DNA of 23,879 bases from Conexibacteraceae bacterium (GTDB taxonomy: Bacteria > Actinomycetota > Thermoleophilia > Solirubrobacterales > Solirubrobacteraceae): positions 1 to 23,879 of the forward strand of contig WQWK01000001.1 in NCBI GenBank assembly GCA_009785395.1. The letters are read 5' to 3'. Position numbers and translations under genes: made by a program. The notes under the pieces were generated by a model. That model ran no database searches. It was not told where the DNA came from and saw nothing but the letters and a program-made list of their open reading frames with translations. Numbering within the stretch: position 1 is the stretch's first letter; every line of letters starts with the position of its first letter. Shown in pieces: positions 6,551 to 14,944 of this stretch.

Positions 6551-7510
6551 ATGGCGCTGATGACGCGTTCCGTCCCGGCGATCGCCACGACCGGCCTCTC
6601 GAAGGACTTCGGCTCCGGACGCGGGCTGTTCGACCTTGACCTGGAGGTGCGCACCGGCGAGGTGTTCGGCTTCCTCGGTCCCAACGGCGCCGGCAAGTCG
6701 ACCGCCCTGAAGCTGCTCCTCGGCCTGATCCGTCCGACCGCCGGCGGTGCTCGCGTGCTCGGGCTCGACACCATCGCCGACAGCCTGGAGATCCGCCGCC
6801 GCGTCGGCTTTCTCCCCGGCGACCTGGCGCTGTATCCGAAGCTGACGGGCCGCGCGATGCTGGATCACCTCGCCGCCCTGCGGGGCGGCGTCGACATGCG
6901 TGTGCGTGAGTCGCTGGTGCAGCGCTTCGGCGCCGACCTCGATCGCCCGATCCACCAACTCTCGACCGGCAACCGCCAGAAGCTCGGCATCGTGCAGGCG
7001 TTCATGCACGAGCCCGAGCTGTTGATCCTCGACGAGCCGATCGCCGGCCTCGACCCGCTCATGCAACAGAACTTCCACACGCTGCTGGGTGAGGTGCGGG
7101 CCGCGGGGCGCACGGTGTTTCTGTCCTCGCACACGTTGTCCGAGGTCGAGCGCGTGACCGACCGGCTCGCGATCCTCCGGCACGGGCGCCTGATCGTGGT
7201 CGACTCGATCGACAACCTCCGCCGGGTGGCGACACAGCGGCTCGAGATCGAGTTCGCGGGCCCGGTGGGAGGTGATGAGTTCAGGGCGCTGCCCGCCGTC
7301 AGCCACGTACGCGCCGCGGGGTCGATCCTGACGATCAGCTTCGAGGGGTCGGCGGATGCGGTGATCAAGGCCGCGGCCCGCCACGAGGTGCAGGCGGTCC
7401 GCCCGCGCGAGGACGATCTCCAGGAGATCTTCCTGCGCTACTACCGGGACGATGGCGAGGGCGATGGCGGGGCGCAGGGCGAGGACTCCGAGCACGAGGG
7501 CGGGCGTTGA
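6551..7510 (+). CDS. ABC transporter ATP-binding protein (ABC-2 exporter type)
   Basis: The ATPase subunit that powers export through the membrane partner encoded immediately downstream. It has 319 residues. Walker A is GPNGAGKST (43-51), the signature LSTGNRQK starts at 137, Walker B plus catalytic Glu is LLILDEP (157-163), the D-loop is AGLDP and the H-loop His is at 194. A C-terminal extension of about 100 residues is typical of drug or lipid exporters of the CcmA/DrrA type. I chose ATG 6551 over the in-frame GTG at 6515 because it places about ten residues before the first ABC strand and has a GGTGGGA stretch just before it; an ATG at 6560 is also possible. It overlaps the permease gene by 4 bases (TTGA), implying translational coupling. 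The substrate is unknown. Confidence 0.93.
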   Translation: MALMTRSVPAIATTGLSKDFGSGRGLFDLDLEVRTGEVFGFLGPNGAGKSTALKLLLGLIRPTAGGARVLGLDTIADSLEIRRRVGFLPGDLALYPKLTGRAMLDHLAALRGGVDMRVRESLVQRFGADLDRPIHQLSTGNRQKLGIVQAFMHEPELLILDEPIAGLDPLMQQNFHTLLGEVRAAGRTVFLSSHTLSEVERVTDRLAILRHGRLIVVDSIDNLRRVATQRLEIEFAGPVGGDEFRALPAVSHVRAAGSILTISFEGSADAVIKAAARHEVQAVRPREDDLQEIFLRYYRDDGEGDGGAQGEDSEHEGGR

Positions 7511-8289
7511 GCAGGCCCGTCTTCACGCTTGGGCTGCGGCTGCGGCTCACGGGCGCGATCATCACGGGCGTTGGCTTGATCGTCGTGCTGATCCTGGTGG
7601 GGTCCCTGTTCCCGTCCGTCGGGCATACGATCGGCCAGCTGAACGTGCCCGAGAGCGTCGCCAACCTGCTCGGCGGCGCCGACTACGGCACGGTGACCGG
7701 TTGGTTCCGCGGCGAGATGGGCGCGATCTACGGACCGCTGTTGGCCGCGGCACTGGCGATCACGGGCGCCTCCGCGACGATCGCCGGCGAGGAGGAAGAC
7801 CACATTCTCGCCCTGGTCCTCGCATATCCGATCAGGCGCTCTCACCTGGTCGCGGCCAAGGCGTGCGCGATCGCGATCGTCGTGGTGATCATCGCGGTGG
7901 GGGCGTGGATCGGGCTGCTGCTCGGCGTCGCCGCCGCAGGCGGTGGCATCTCGGTCGGGAACATGGCGGCGCTGTCCGTGCACCTCGCGTTCTTCGGGTT
8001 CGCGTCCGGTGCCGTGGCCGTGGCGGTCGCGGCCGGCACCGGGCGCCGAGCGCTCGCGACCGGCGTGGCGTCAGCCGTCGGGATCCTCGGCTGGTTGGTC
8101 AACAGCTTCGCGCCGCTGGTCAGCGGGCTCGGCTGGATGAAGTATCTGTCGCCGTACTACTACTACGCGAGCCATGACCCGCTCAGCCGCGGCATCGGAA
8201 TCGGCGGGCTGGTCGTCCTCGGCGCTCTGGCGATCGTGCTCACGGCGGTGGGCATGGTCGCGATCGAGCGCCGCGACCTGCGTGGGTAG
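7507..8289 (+). CDS. ABC-2 type transporter permease
   Basis: A 260-residue membrane protein with six predicted helices. The first is at about residues 17-35 (IITGVGLIVVLILVGSLF), followed by pairs around 75-92, 115-140, 155-180, 190-210 and 230-252. A cytoplasmic motif (EEEDHILALVLAYPIRRSHL) resembles the loop of ABC-2 permeases that contacts the ATPase; the order and length fit the ABC-2 family. The start is TTG, overlapping the last codon and stop of the ATPase gene by 4 bases; no ATG lies near enough to preserve the first helix. It forms one exporter with the upstream protein. A small hairpin follows the gene. Confidence 0.9.
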   Translation: MSRPVFTLGLRLRLTGAIITGVGLIVVLILVGSLFPSVGHTIGQLNVPESVANLLGGADYGTVTGWFRGEMGAIYGPLLAAALAITGASATIAGEEEDHILALVLAYPIRRSHLVAAKACAIAIVVVIIAVGAWIGLLLGVAAAGGGISVGNMAALSVHLAFFGFASGAVAVAVAAGTGRRALATGVASAVGILGWLVNSFAPLVSGLGWMKYLSPYYYYASHDPLSRGIGIGGLVVLGALAIVLTAVGMVAIERRDLRG

Positions 8290-8304
8290 AACATACGTAG
8301 CGAT

Positions 8305-8320
8305 CGTGCGAATCCGCACG
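8305..8320 (+). terminator. Small hairpin after the ABC exporter operon
   Basis: A perfect 6-bp stem, CGTGCG and CGCACG, with the loop AATC, 15 bases past the permease stop codon. It lacks a T run, so if it ends transcription it does so weakly or with help from a factor. Confidence 0.3.
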
Positions 8321-8360
8321 GATGGCGGCCCGCCCGGCCGAGCCTAATCTCGGCGAGGCC

Positions 8361-9161
8361 ATGTTCAACACCGTGTTGGTCGGAATCGACCTGGAGACCG
8401 GCGGCCGGGATGCGATCGCGCTCGCGCTTCGGCTCGTCAGCCCCGCCGGGCCCGGCAGCCCCGCCGGCCCGGGCAGCCCCGCCGGCCGGTTGAGCTTCGC
8501 CCACGTGAGCGAATCTCACCGGGTCGGCGCCGGCCTGCATCAACTGGCCGAGGCGGCCGGCGCCGATCTGCTGGTGATCGGCTCCTCACGCGCAGGCCGC
8601 AGCGGACGCGTGCGCCTGAGCGATGAGACCCGGGACGCGGTCAACGGCGCGCCCTGCGCTGTGGCGGTGGCGCCGCTGTCCTACGCGGAGACCGGGACGC
8701 CGATCCAGCAGATCGGGATCGCATACAACGGCTCTGTCGAAAGCCGCTCGGCGGTGGGCACCGGGCGCGCCCTCGCCGCCGAGCTGGGGGCGCAGGCGAC
8801 GGCCTTCGAGGCGCTGCCGCTGCCGCTCTCCGACCTCGATCTGGGTCCATGGGAGACCTTCACCGGCGCCGTCCGGGCGCGCGAGGCAAGCGCGCGCGAA
8901 CGGATCGCCCGCGAGACCGGGGTCGCAGCCGCCGCGAGCTGCGGAGAGACGATCGACGAGATCGCCGTCTTCAGCGACACGGTCGACCTGCTGATCGTCG
9001 GCTCGCGCGACTACGGCCCGGTCGGGCGTCTCGTCCATGGCAGCACCACCCACCGCCTGCTGCGCTACGCGCGGGCGCCGATGCTGATCCTCACCCGAGG
9101 CGCCCGCCGCCAGTCCGCGCAGCAGGACCTGCGCGCGCGCTCGCCACATGCAGTAGCTTGA
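8361..9161 (+). CDS. Tandem universal stress protein (UspA family), first domain shortened
   Basis: A 266-residue cytoplasmic protein with two Usp domains. Domain 1 begins [20 protein letters not shown] and ends near [10 protein letters not shown] (residue 110). Domain 2 runs from [16 protein letters not shown] (about 115) to MLILTRGA (about 248). Domain 1 is only about 107 residues because the usual middle segment is missing; in its place is a Pro/Gly/Ala/Ser repeat (residues 27-42) encoded by a tandem DNA repeat. The ATP-binding motif G-x2-G-x9-G-S is degraded in domain 1 (GSSR ... SD) and has Asp for the second Gly in domain 2 (GSRD ... GST). The start at 8361 is set by homology. The phosphoketolase gene begins 8 bases after its stop. 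It may be a stress or energy-state sensor linked to that pathway. Confidence 0.92.
   Translation: MFNTVLVGIDLETGGRDAIALALRLVSPAGPGSPAGPGSPAGRLSFAHVSESHRVGAGLHQLAEAAGADLLVIGSSRAGRSGRVRLSDETRDAVNGAPCAVAVAPLSYAETGTPIQQIGIAYNGSVESRSAVGTGRALAAELGAQATAFEALPLPLSDLDLGPWETFTGAVRAREASARERIARETGVAAAASCGETIDEIAVFSDTVDLLIVGSRDYGPVGRLVHGSTTHRLLRYARAPMLILTRGARRQSAQQDLRARSPHAVA
8439..8489. repeat. 18-bp tandem repeat inside the Usp gene
   Basis: Nearly three copies of an 18-base GC-only-core unit starting AGCCCCGCCGG, in frame, encoding the repeated hexapeptide SPAGPG. It lies exactly where the first Usp domain is shortened. Confidence 0.8.
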
Positions 9162-9169
9162 CCACTGCC

Positions 9170-11545
9170 ATGGCGAGCCTGAGCCCGGACGAGCCGCTGG
9201 ATCAGACTTCACTGCGGCGGCTCGATGCATGGTGGCGAGCCGCCAACTATCTGTCGGTGGGCCAGATCTACCTGATGGACAACCCGCTGCTCACCGAGCC
9301 GCTGCGGCGCGAGCACATCAAGCCGCGGCTGCTCGGACACTGGGGCACGACCCCCGGACTGACCTTCCTCTACGCGCACATGAACCGCGCGATCCGCGAG
9401 CGCGACCTGAGCGTGATCTACATCACCGGCCCGGGCCACGGAGGTCCGGGACTCGTGGCCGGGGCCTATCTGGACGGCACCTACACCGAGGTCTACACCC
9501 GGATCGGTCACGACACGGAGGGGCTCCGGCGCCTGTTCCGGCAGTTCTCGTTCCCCGGGGGCATTCCGAGCCACGTCGCGCCGGAGACGCCGGGATCGAT
9601 CCATGAGGGCGGCGAGCTCGGCTACAGCCTGGTACACGCCTACGGCGCCGTGCTCGACAACCCCGACCTGATCGCGCTGTGCGTCATCGGTGACGGCGAG
9701 GCGGAGACCGGTCCGCTCGCCGCCAGCTGGCACTCCAACAAGTTCCTGAATCCGGCCACTGACGGCGCGGTGCTCCCGGTCCTGCACCTGAACGGCTACA
9801 AGATCGCGAACCCGACCGTCCTCGCGAGGATCCCCGAGGCCGAGCTCGATGCGCTGCTGCGCGGCTACGGCTACGAGCCGCACTTCGTCTCCGGCTCCGA
9901 CCCCGACGAGATGCACCAGCGCATGGCGGCGGTGATGGACGGCGTGCTCGATGAGATCGCCGCCATCCAGGCGGGCTGGCGCGAGGGCGGTGAGACCGAG
10001 CGGCCGGCATGGCCGATGATCGTCCTGCGCACGCCCAAGGGCTGGACCGGTCCCAAGGTCGTCGACGGGATTCCGATCGAGGGCACCTTCCGCGCCCACC
10101 AGGTCCCGCTCAGCGGGGTGCGCGAGAACGAAGAGCACCTCGCGCAACTCGAGGCCTGGATGCGCTCCTACCGCCCCGAAGAGCTGTTCGACTCAGAGGG
10201 GGCGCTCATGCCGGAGATCTCCGCGCTCGCCCCGCTGGGCGAGCGCCGGATGAGCGCCAACCCCCACGCGAACGGCGGCGCGCTCACGCGTGCGCTCGAG
10301 CTTCCGGACTTCCGTGACTACGCCGTCGAGGTGGCGGCCCCGGCGACGACATCGTGCTCGGCCACGCACGTCCTCGGCGAGTGGCTGCGCGACGTGATCA
10401 GGGCCAACCCGGACAACTTCCTCGTGTTCGGCCCTGACGAGACGAACTCGAACCGGCTGCAGGCTGTGTTCGAGACCACCGACCGCCAGTGGGTCGCCGA
10501 ACAGATCGCTGGAGACGATCACCTGGCCAAGCAAGGCCGGGTGATCGAGGTTCTGTCAGAACACCTGTGTCAGGGCTGGCTCGAGGGTTACACACTGACC
10601 GGACGGCACGGGCTGTTCAACTGCTATGAGGCGTTCATCCACATCGTCGACTCGATGTTCAACCAGCACGCCAAGTGGCTGAAGACGACGAGTGACATCC
10701 ACTGGCGCGCGCCGATACCCTCACTGAATTATCTGCTGTCCAGTCACGTCTGGCGGCAGGATCACAACGGCTTCTCACACCAGGATCCCGGGTTCATCGA
10801 CCACGTCGTGAACAAGAAGGCTGAGGTCGTGCGGGTGTACCTGCCCCCGGACGCGAACTGTCTGCTGTCGGTTGGCGATCATTGTCTGCGCAGCCGTCAC
10901 TACGTGAACGTGATCGTGGCCGGCAAGCAGCCGGCGCTGAACTATCTGTCGATGGATGAGGCCGTGGCCCATTGCACACGCGGCATCGGCATCTGGAACT
11001 GGGCGTCGAACGACGAGGGCAGCGAGCCTGATGTCGTGCTCGCGTGTGCCGGTGACATCCCCACGCTCGAGGCGCTCGCCGCCGCGTCGATCCTGCGCGA
11101 GCGCCTGCCCGAGTTGAAGGTGCGGCTGGTCAACGTCGTCGATCTCATGCGTCTGCAGCCGGAGAGCGAGCATCCGCACGGCCTCTCCGACCATGAGTTT
11201 GATGCGCTGTTCACCACCACGGCGCCGGTGATCTTCGCCTATCACGGCTATCCGACACTGATCCACCGGCTTACCTACAGCAGGGCGGGGCACGCGAATA
11301 TTCACGTCCGCGGGTACAAGGAAGAGGGGACCACGACCACCCCCTTTGACATGGTCATGCTCAACGACCTTGACCGCTTCCACCTCGTGAAGGACGTGAT
11401 CGACCGGGTACCGGGCTTGAGCCAGACGGCGGCCGAACTGCGACAGCACATGGTCGATGAGCGGCTGCGCTGCCGCGCCTATACGCGCGCGCACGGCGAG
11501 GACGCGCCGGACGTGAACAACTGGACCTGGCCGGCCGCGACCTGA
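9170..11545 (+). CDS. xfp: Xylulose-5-phosphate/fructose-6-phosphate phosphoketolase
   Basis: A thiamine-diphosphate enzyme that splits xylulose-5-P or fructose-6-P with phosphate to give acetyl-phosphate and glyceraldehyde-3-P or erythrose-4-P. It has 791 residues, the normal length. The N-terminus is family-typical ([15 protein letters not shown], residues 21-35). [10 protein letters not shown] (85-94) and the ThDP/Mg motif GDGEAETG starting at 174, with Asn190 (SWHSN), are intact. The C-terminal part contains the conserved [14 protein letters not shown] block. The ATG at 9170 is supported by homology; there is no clear ribosome binding site, and the gene starts 8 bases after the Usp stop, so it may be translated by coupling. 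Acetate kinase follows 28 bases downstream and would convert the acetyl-phosphate to acetate with ATP gain. Confidence 0.97.
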   Translation: MASLSPDEPLDQTSLRRLDAWWRAANYLSVGQIYLMDNPLLTEPLRREHIKPRLLGHWGTTPGLTFLYAHMNRAIRERDLSVIYITGPGHGGPGLVAGAYLDGTYTEVYTRIGHDTEGLRRLFRQFSFPGGIPSHVAPETPGSIHEGGELGYSLVHAYGAVLDNPDLIALCVIGDGEAETGPLAASWHSNKFLNPATDGAVLPVLHLNGYKIANPTVLARIPEAELDALLRGYGYEPHFVSGSDPDEMHQRMAAVMDGVLDEIAAIQAGWREGGETERPAWPMIVLRTPKGWTGPKVVDGIPIEGTFRAHQVPLSGVRENEEHLAQLEAWMRSYRPEELFDSEGALMPEISALAPLGERRMSANPHANGGALTRALELPDFRDYAVEVAAPATTSCSATHVLGEWLRDVIRANPDNFLVFGPDETNSNRLQAVFETTDRQWVAEQIAGDDHLAKQGRVIEVLSEHLCQGWLEGYTLTGRHGLFNCYEAFIHIVDSMFNQHAKWLKTTSDIHWRAPIPSLNYLLSSHVWRQDHNGFSHQDPGFIDHVVNKKAEVVRVYLPPDANCLLSVGDHCLRSRHYVNVIVAGKQPALNYLSMDEAVAHCTRGIGIWNWASNDEGSEPDVVLACAGDIPTLEALAAASILRERLPELKVRLVNVVDLMRLQPESEHPHGLSDHEFDALFTTTAPVIFAYHGYPTLIHRLTYSRAGHANIHVRGYKEEGTTTTPFDMVMLNDLDRFHLVKDVIDRVPGLSQTAAELRQHMVDERLRCRAYTRAHGEDAPDVNNWTWPAAT

Positions 11546-11573
11546 GGGCGATCTCGGTGAGCCCTAAAGGCGC

Positions 11574-12629
11574 ATGACCCGGGTTCTCGCGGTCAATGCC
11601 GGGTCGAGCTCACTCAAGCTCGCGCTGGTGGAGGAGGATCCGGCCGGGGTCGGGGAGGATCCCGGGCCTGATGCGCCGCCGCTGGCTGAGCGGGAGCTGG
11701 CGGCACCGGGCGCGACAGTGCCCGACGACGAATTGCGCGCAGCCCTGGCCGGTGAGCTCAGCGACGCGGACGCCGTCGCGCACCGCGTCGTCCACGGCGG
11801 CACGCGGTTCCGTGGGGCGGTGCGGGTCGATCCCGGGGTGCGCGCCGCGCTCGGCGAGCTGACCGCGCTGGCGCCGCTGCATCAGCCGAAGTCACTGGCG
11901 GCGCTCGATGCCGTGAGCGCGGCGCTGCCGGAGCTGCCGGCGATCGCGTGCTTCGACACCGCCTTCCACGTGACGATCACGGACGCGGCTGCGACCTTCG
12001 CGCTGCCCGAGCAGTGGCGTGAGCGCTGGAGCCTGCGCCGCTACGGCTTCCACGGGCTCTCGCACGCCTACATCGCGCGGCACGTGGCGGCCCGTTTCGG
12101 CCAGGACACGCGGGTCGTCAGCTGTCACCTCGGCGCCGGGGCGTCGCTGTGCGCGATCGCCGGCGGCGCTTCGGTCGACACGACGATGAGCTTCACGCCG
12201 CTCGACGGCCTCGTGATGGCGACCCGATCCGGGAGCATCGACCCTGGCCTGCTGCTGTGGCTGCTCTCACAAGCCGGGATGACCGTGGCTGAGCTGGCGC
12301 AGGGCCTGGAGCACGAGTCCGGCCTCACCGGACTCGCAGGTACCGGCGACATGCGCGCCGTCCTCGCGGCACGCGCCTCCGGCGACGCTCGCGCCACGCT
12401 CGCGATCGACGTGTATCTGCACAGCCTGCGGGCGGGCATCGCGGCGATGGCCGCAGCGCTGCACGGCGCCGACCTGGTCGTCTTCACCGGCGGCGTCGGC
12501 GAGCATGCCGAGGCGATCCGGTCCGAGGCGATGCGGGGCCTCGAGTTCCTCGGCGCGCGGGCGCTGAGCGTCCACACGCGCGAGGACCTCGAGATGGCCC
12601 GGCAGGCCCGCGAGCTGCTCGCGGGTTAG
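11574..12629 (+). CDS. ackA: Acetate/propionate kinase family enzyme (short form)
   Basis: Converts acetyl-phosphate and ADP to acetate and ATP, the last step of the phosphoketolase route encoded upstream. It has 351 residues, about 50 shorter than classic acetate kinases. The N-terminal phosphate motif VNAGSSSLK has Asn8. Arg71 (HRVVHGG), His103, Asp128 (CFDTAFH), His160 (YGFHGLSH) and Arg218 (ATRSGSIDP) are present. The ATP motif FTGGVGEHA is at 305-312. The usual HLGNG motif reads HLGAG, so the Asn equivalent to Asn211 of the Methanosarcina enzyme is Ala188. The start has AAAGG just upstream. The 3' end overlaps the convergent esterase gene by 4 bases. Acetate kinase is the best call from context; another short-chain acid kinase activity is possible. 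Confidence 0.92.
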   Translation: MTRVLAVNAGSSSLKLALVEEDPAGVGEDPGPDAPPLAERELAAPGATVPDDELRAALAGELSDADAVAHRVVHGGTRFRGAVRVDPGVRAALGELTALAPLHQPKSLAALDAVSAALPELPAIACFDTAFHVTITDAAATFALPEQWRERWSLRRYGFHGLSHAYIARHVAARFGQDTRVVSCHLGAGASLCAIAGGASVDTTMSFTPLDGLVMATRSGSIDPGLLLWLLSQAGMTVAELAQGLEHESGLTGLAGTGDMRAVLAARASGDARATLAIDVYLHSLRAGIAAMAAALHGADLVVFTGGVGEHAEAIRSEAMRGLEFLGARALSVHTREDLEMARQARELLAG

Positions 12630-13864
12630 CGGAGCAGCATCTTCAGATTGATCGCGTTGGCCATCACCTGATAGCCGGCGTCGTTGGGGTGCAGATGGTC
12701 GCCACTGTCATACGCGGGGTTGAGCATCTGCGGGTTGCTCGGATCCGCCATGGCACCGGAGAAATTGATGACTCCGTCAAAGGCGCCGCTGGTGAGGATC
12801 CAATGGTTCACCGCGTCCCGGGTCTGCTCCTTCTCCGCCGACCAGTACCCCGAGCCCTGGAACGGGAGGATCGTGCCGCCGAAGATCTTGAGCCCGGCAG
12901 CGTGGGCCTCGGCGATCATCTGCTGGTAGCCCGCGATCAGCGCGCTCGCCGAGGTGTCGTTGTTGCCGATGTCGTTGACCCCCTCGAGCAGGATCACGTC
13001 CTTGACACCCGGCTGGTCGACGACGTCCTGTTCGAACCGGTTGACGCCCGCGACTCCGGCACCGGGATTGCCGGCGATGTTGCTGAGAACCTCGTTCGCG
13101 CTGATGCCCTCGTCGACCACGCCGAGGGTGTTGCCGGGGCGGGCCTGCAGGCGACGCGACAGGTCGTTGGGCCACCGGTCGTTCTGGTCGGTGCTGGACT
13201 GGTAGCCATCGGTGATCGAGTCGCCGAACGCGACCACGGTGCCCTTTACGCGGGGCTGTGCGGTGACGTCGACGCCGTTCACGAACCACCATGACGTGAT
13301 CGGGATGAAGCCCGCCGCGGTGGGTGCGGAGGCCTCGTTAGATCCGAATGTGATGTAGGTCGTCGACTGTGAGTCGAGGTGACCGGTCTGCTCGGTCGGG
13401 GTGGGGATGTACAGGCTGACCGCCAGGTCCGAGAGTGGCGGCACGTTGAGTTTCACCGGGTCGCTCATCACCTCGCCGCCCTGCGGGATCGTCACGGTGG
13501 ACGAGCCCGAGAAGGTCAGCGGCACGTTCGCGCCGACGATGCTGCCGTCCTGCTCGCCGAGTCCGACGTAGGCGGCACCGATCTGCAACGGCTGGTCTCC
13601 GAACTCGTTCGAGAGACGAATCCGGACCTCGTTGCCTCCGACAGAAGTGAAGACGATGTTGCGGATCGTTCCGCTGTAGTCGTGGTTGCCCATGTCCACT
13701 GGCGAAGCTCCCCATGTGGCCAGCCATCGGGGCCCGCTTGACTGTCCCGCGCTGTCGTGCCGCTGAGCGGCGGATGTGGACGCCACCGAAACGAGTCCCG
13801 AGATCATCAGGCCCGTCACGACGAGCAGCAGCGCGAAATGCCGCCGACGCCGAAGAATTGACAT
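12626..13864 (-). CDS. Secreted SGNH/GDSL hydrolase (esterase, XynE-like)
   Basis: An exported esterase, probably removing acetyl groups from plant polysaccharides. It has 412 residues. The signal peptide has basic residues RRRR, a hydrophobic core FALLLVVTGLMISGL and a likely cut near STSAAQ (about 34). A beta-sandwich domain follows at about 48-200, beginning WLATWGASP and including LSNEFGDQPL. The hydrolase domain then carries GDSI (Ser216), Gly254 in block II, GVND (Asn297) and DHLH (Asp389, His392). This order matches the XynE-like GDSL subgroup. I chose ATG 13864 because a strong GGAGGGAGAG precedes it and it starts the signal peptide directly; a longer reading from 13975 would bury the signal. 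A perfect 16-bp palindrome lies about 96 bases upstream. The substrate is inferred. Confidence 0.93.
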   Translation of the reverse strand: MSILRRRRHFALLLVVTGLMISGLVSVASTSAAQRHDSAGQSSGPRWLATWGASPVDMGNHDYSGTIRNIVFTSVGGNEVRIRLSNEFGDQPLQIGAAYVGLGEQDGSIVGANVPLTFSGSSTVTIPQGGEVMSDPVKLNVPPLSDLAVSLYIPTPTEQTGHLDSQSTTYITFGSNEASAPTAAGFIPITSWWFVNGVDVTAQPRVKGTVVAFGDSITDGYQSSTDQNDRWPNDLSRRLQARPGNTLGVVDEGISANEVLSNIAGNPGAGVAGVNRFEQDVVDQPGVKDVILLEGVNDIGNNDTSASALIAGYQQMIAEAHAAGLKIFGGTILPFQGSGYWSAEKEQTRDAVNHWILTSGAFDGVINFSGAMADPSNPQMLNPAYDSGDHLHPNDAGYQVMANAINLKMLLR

Positions 13865-13959
13865 CACTGCTCTCCCTCCGTTGAATCCGACAAAGGCTTT
13901 CAGTTCATCGGCACGCCGGCCGTGCAACAGCCAACGCGGCAATGAGCGCCGTGCCATGA

Positions 13960-13975
13960 ATGACAACGTTGTCAT
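13960..13975. promoter_or_regulatory. Perfect 16-bp palindrome ATGACAACGTTGTCAT (probable LacI-type operator)
   Basis: Fully symmetric, with the central CG typical of LacI-family operators. It lies between the divergent esterase and CBS-domain genes. On the plus strand its TTGTCA (13969-13974) is spaced 17 bases from CATATT (13992-13997), a plausible promoter toward the CBS gene. On the minus strand it carries the same -35-like TTGTCA, but no good -10 box follows. The sequence differs from the GCAAGC-type sites near lacI, so a regulator outside the window probably binds here. Confidence 0.65.
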
Positions 13976-14091
13976 CCTCCCGGGGCGGGATCATATTCGA
14001 GGCCGACCGCCGCGTCAACACATGGCCCCCTGCGTGTCTGACTCATAGCCTGCGTGTTGCCACCGGGCGCGAGGGCTGCGAGGATCGCGCA

Positions 14092-14478
14092 ATGACGAAT
14101 CTCGATCAGGTCGAGGGGCTCGTTGCCTCTCAGCTCACGCACCGCCACATGTCGGGCCTGCCCGCGACCGGCACCGTCGGCGACATCCGTGACTTCTTCT
14201 CAAAGAGCGACTCCCGGCGGCTCGCGGTGCTCGTCGACGGCGACCGTTATGTCGGCTCGATCGGCCGTGACCAGCTCCCCGACGACGCCGACCCCGAGGC
14301 GCCGGCGACCGGCCTGGCCAAGGCCGGACCCGTCGCCGACCCGCAGATGGCCGCGGCTGCCGCCCGCGACCTTGCGCTGAGCGAGCCCAGCTGGCGGCTC
14401 CCGGTCGTCGGCGCTGACGGCGTGTTCCGCGGGGTGATCGCCGTCGATCCTGACAAGGGCGAGTTCTGCGGTACGTGA
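14092..14478 (+). CDS. Small CBS-domain protein
   Basis: A 128-residue cytoplasmic protein consisting of a CBS pair and little else. The first repeat is around TVGDIRDFFSKSDSRRLAVL to YVGSIGRDQL (about residues 27-62). The second runs from VADPQMAAAAARDLALSE to WRLPVVGADGVFRGVIAVD (about 82-122). CBS pairs bind adenine nucleotides and act as energy-state sensors. GAGGA (14080-14084) with 7-base spacing supports the ATG at 14092. It is divergent from the esterase, with a palindrome in the shared promoter region. With the Usp protein it is a second potential adenylate sensor near the phosphoketolase genes; whether they act together is inference. Confidence 0.85.
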   Translation: MTNLDQVEGLVASQLTHRHMSGLPATGTVGDIRDFFSKSDSRRLAVLVDGDRYVGSIGRDQLPDDADPEAPATGLAKAGPVADPQMAAAAARDLALSEPSWRLPVVGADGVFRGVIAVDPDKGEFCGT

Positions 14479-14483
14479 AGCGC

Positions 14484-14507
14484 GGCTGGGCGGCTGGGCG
14501 GCCGGGC
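14484..14507. repeat. Short GC-rich tandem repeat upstream of the cupin gene
   Basis: Three adjacent 8-base units: GGCTGGGC, GGCTGGGC and GGCCGGGC. They lie between the CBS stop codon and the cupin promoter. No function is evident. Confidence 0.6.
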
Positions 14508-14524
14508 GGGGCGGCTCGCGAGCT

Positions 14525-14530
14525 TATGCT
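14525..14530 (+). promoter_or_regulatory. -10 box TATGCT giving a probable leaderless cupin transcript
   Basis: TATGCT ends 6 bases before the cupin ATG, so transcription would begin at or next to the A of the start codon. No Shine-Dalgarno sequence is present, which is consistent with leaderless translation, common in actinobacteria. No good -35 box is seen in the GC-rich repeat upstream. Confidence 0.45.
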
Positions 14531-14536
14531 CTGCCC

Positions 14537-14896
14537 ATGAACGACAAGATCAATCTGGCCGCCAAGCTGGCGCTGCTGGAGGAGCCGTATCAGCCCGGGG
14601 TCGTCGGGTTCATCAACGACTACAAGCTTCAGGTGGTCAAGGTGAAGGGCCCGTTCGTATGGCATAAGCACGACGAGACCGACGACTTCTTCCTGGTCCT
14701 GAGCGGCCACCTGACGATCCACCTGCGCGATCGCGACATCGAGCTGGATCCGGGGGAAGTGTTCGTCGTTCCGCGCGGTGTCGAGCATTGCCCGGACGCC
14801 GCCGAGGAGACCCACGTGCTGTTGATCGAGCCCGACGGCACCCCGAACACCGGAGACGTGGGCGCCGCGATGACCGCCGAGCCCCGGATGCTGTAG
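14537..14896 (+). CDS. Single-domain cupin protein
   Basis: A 119-residue small beta-barrel protein. Cupin motif 1 appears as WHKHDETDDFFLVLSG (His43, His45 and acidic residues), and motif 2 as DPGEVFVVPRGVEHCP (about residues 74-89), whose His completes a metal site. The ends are short, and the size is typical of stand-alone metal-binding cupins that act as isomerases or dioxygenases or bind ligands; the exact reaction cannot be read. The start is supported by a -10 box placed for leaderless transcription. It stands alone between the CBS gene and the convergent GH3 gene. Confidence 0.88.
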   Translation: MNDKINLAAKLALLEEPYQPGVVGFINDYKLQVVKVKGPFVWHKHDETDDFFLVLSGHLTIHLRDRDIELDPGEVFVVPRGVEHCPDAAEETHVLLIEPDGTPNTGDVGAAMTAEPRML

Positions 14897-14905
14897 GCCG
14901 CGCGC

Positions 14906-14925
14906 GGCCTGGCAACAGCCAGGCC
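14906..14925. terminator. Bidirectional hairpin between cupin and GH3 genes
   Basis: A perfect 8-bp stem, GGCCTGGC and GCCAGGCC, with the loop AACA, starting 9 bases after the cupin stop codon and about 20 bases from the GH3 stop codon. The convergent arrangement fits a shared terminator. There is no T run on either strand. Confidence 0.5.
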
Positions 14926-14944
14926 AGGCCGCGGGCGTGCCGCT

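Noticed and set aside
13865..13975. N-terminal extension of the GDSL esterase from the ATG at 13975
   Set aside because: It would place 37 residues before an obvious signal peptide and include the 16-bp palindrome; ATG 13864 has a strong ribosome binding site.
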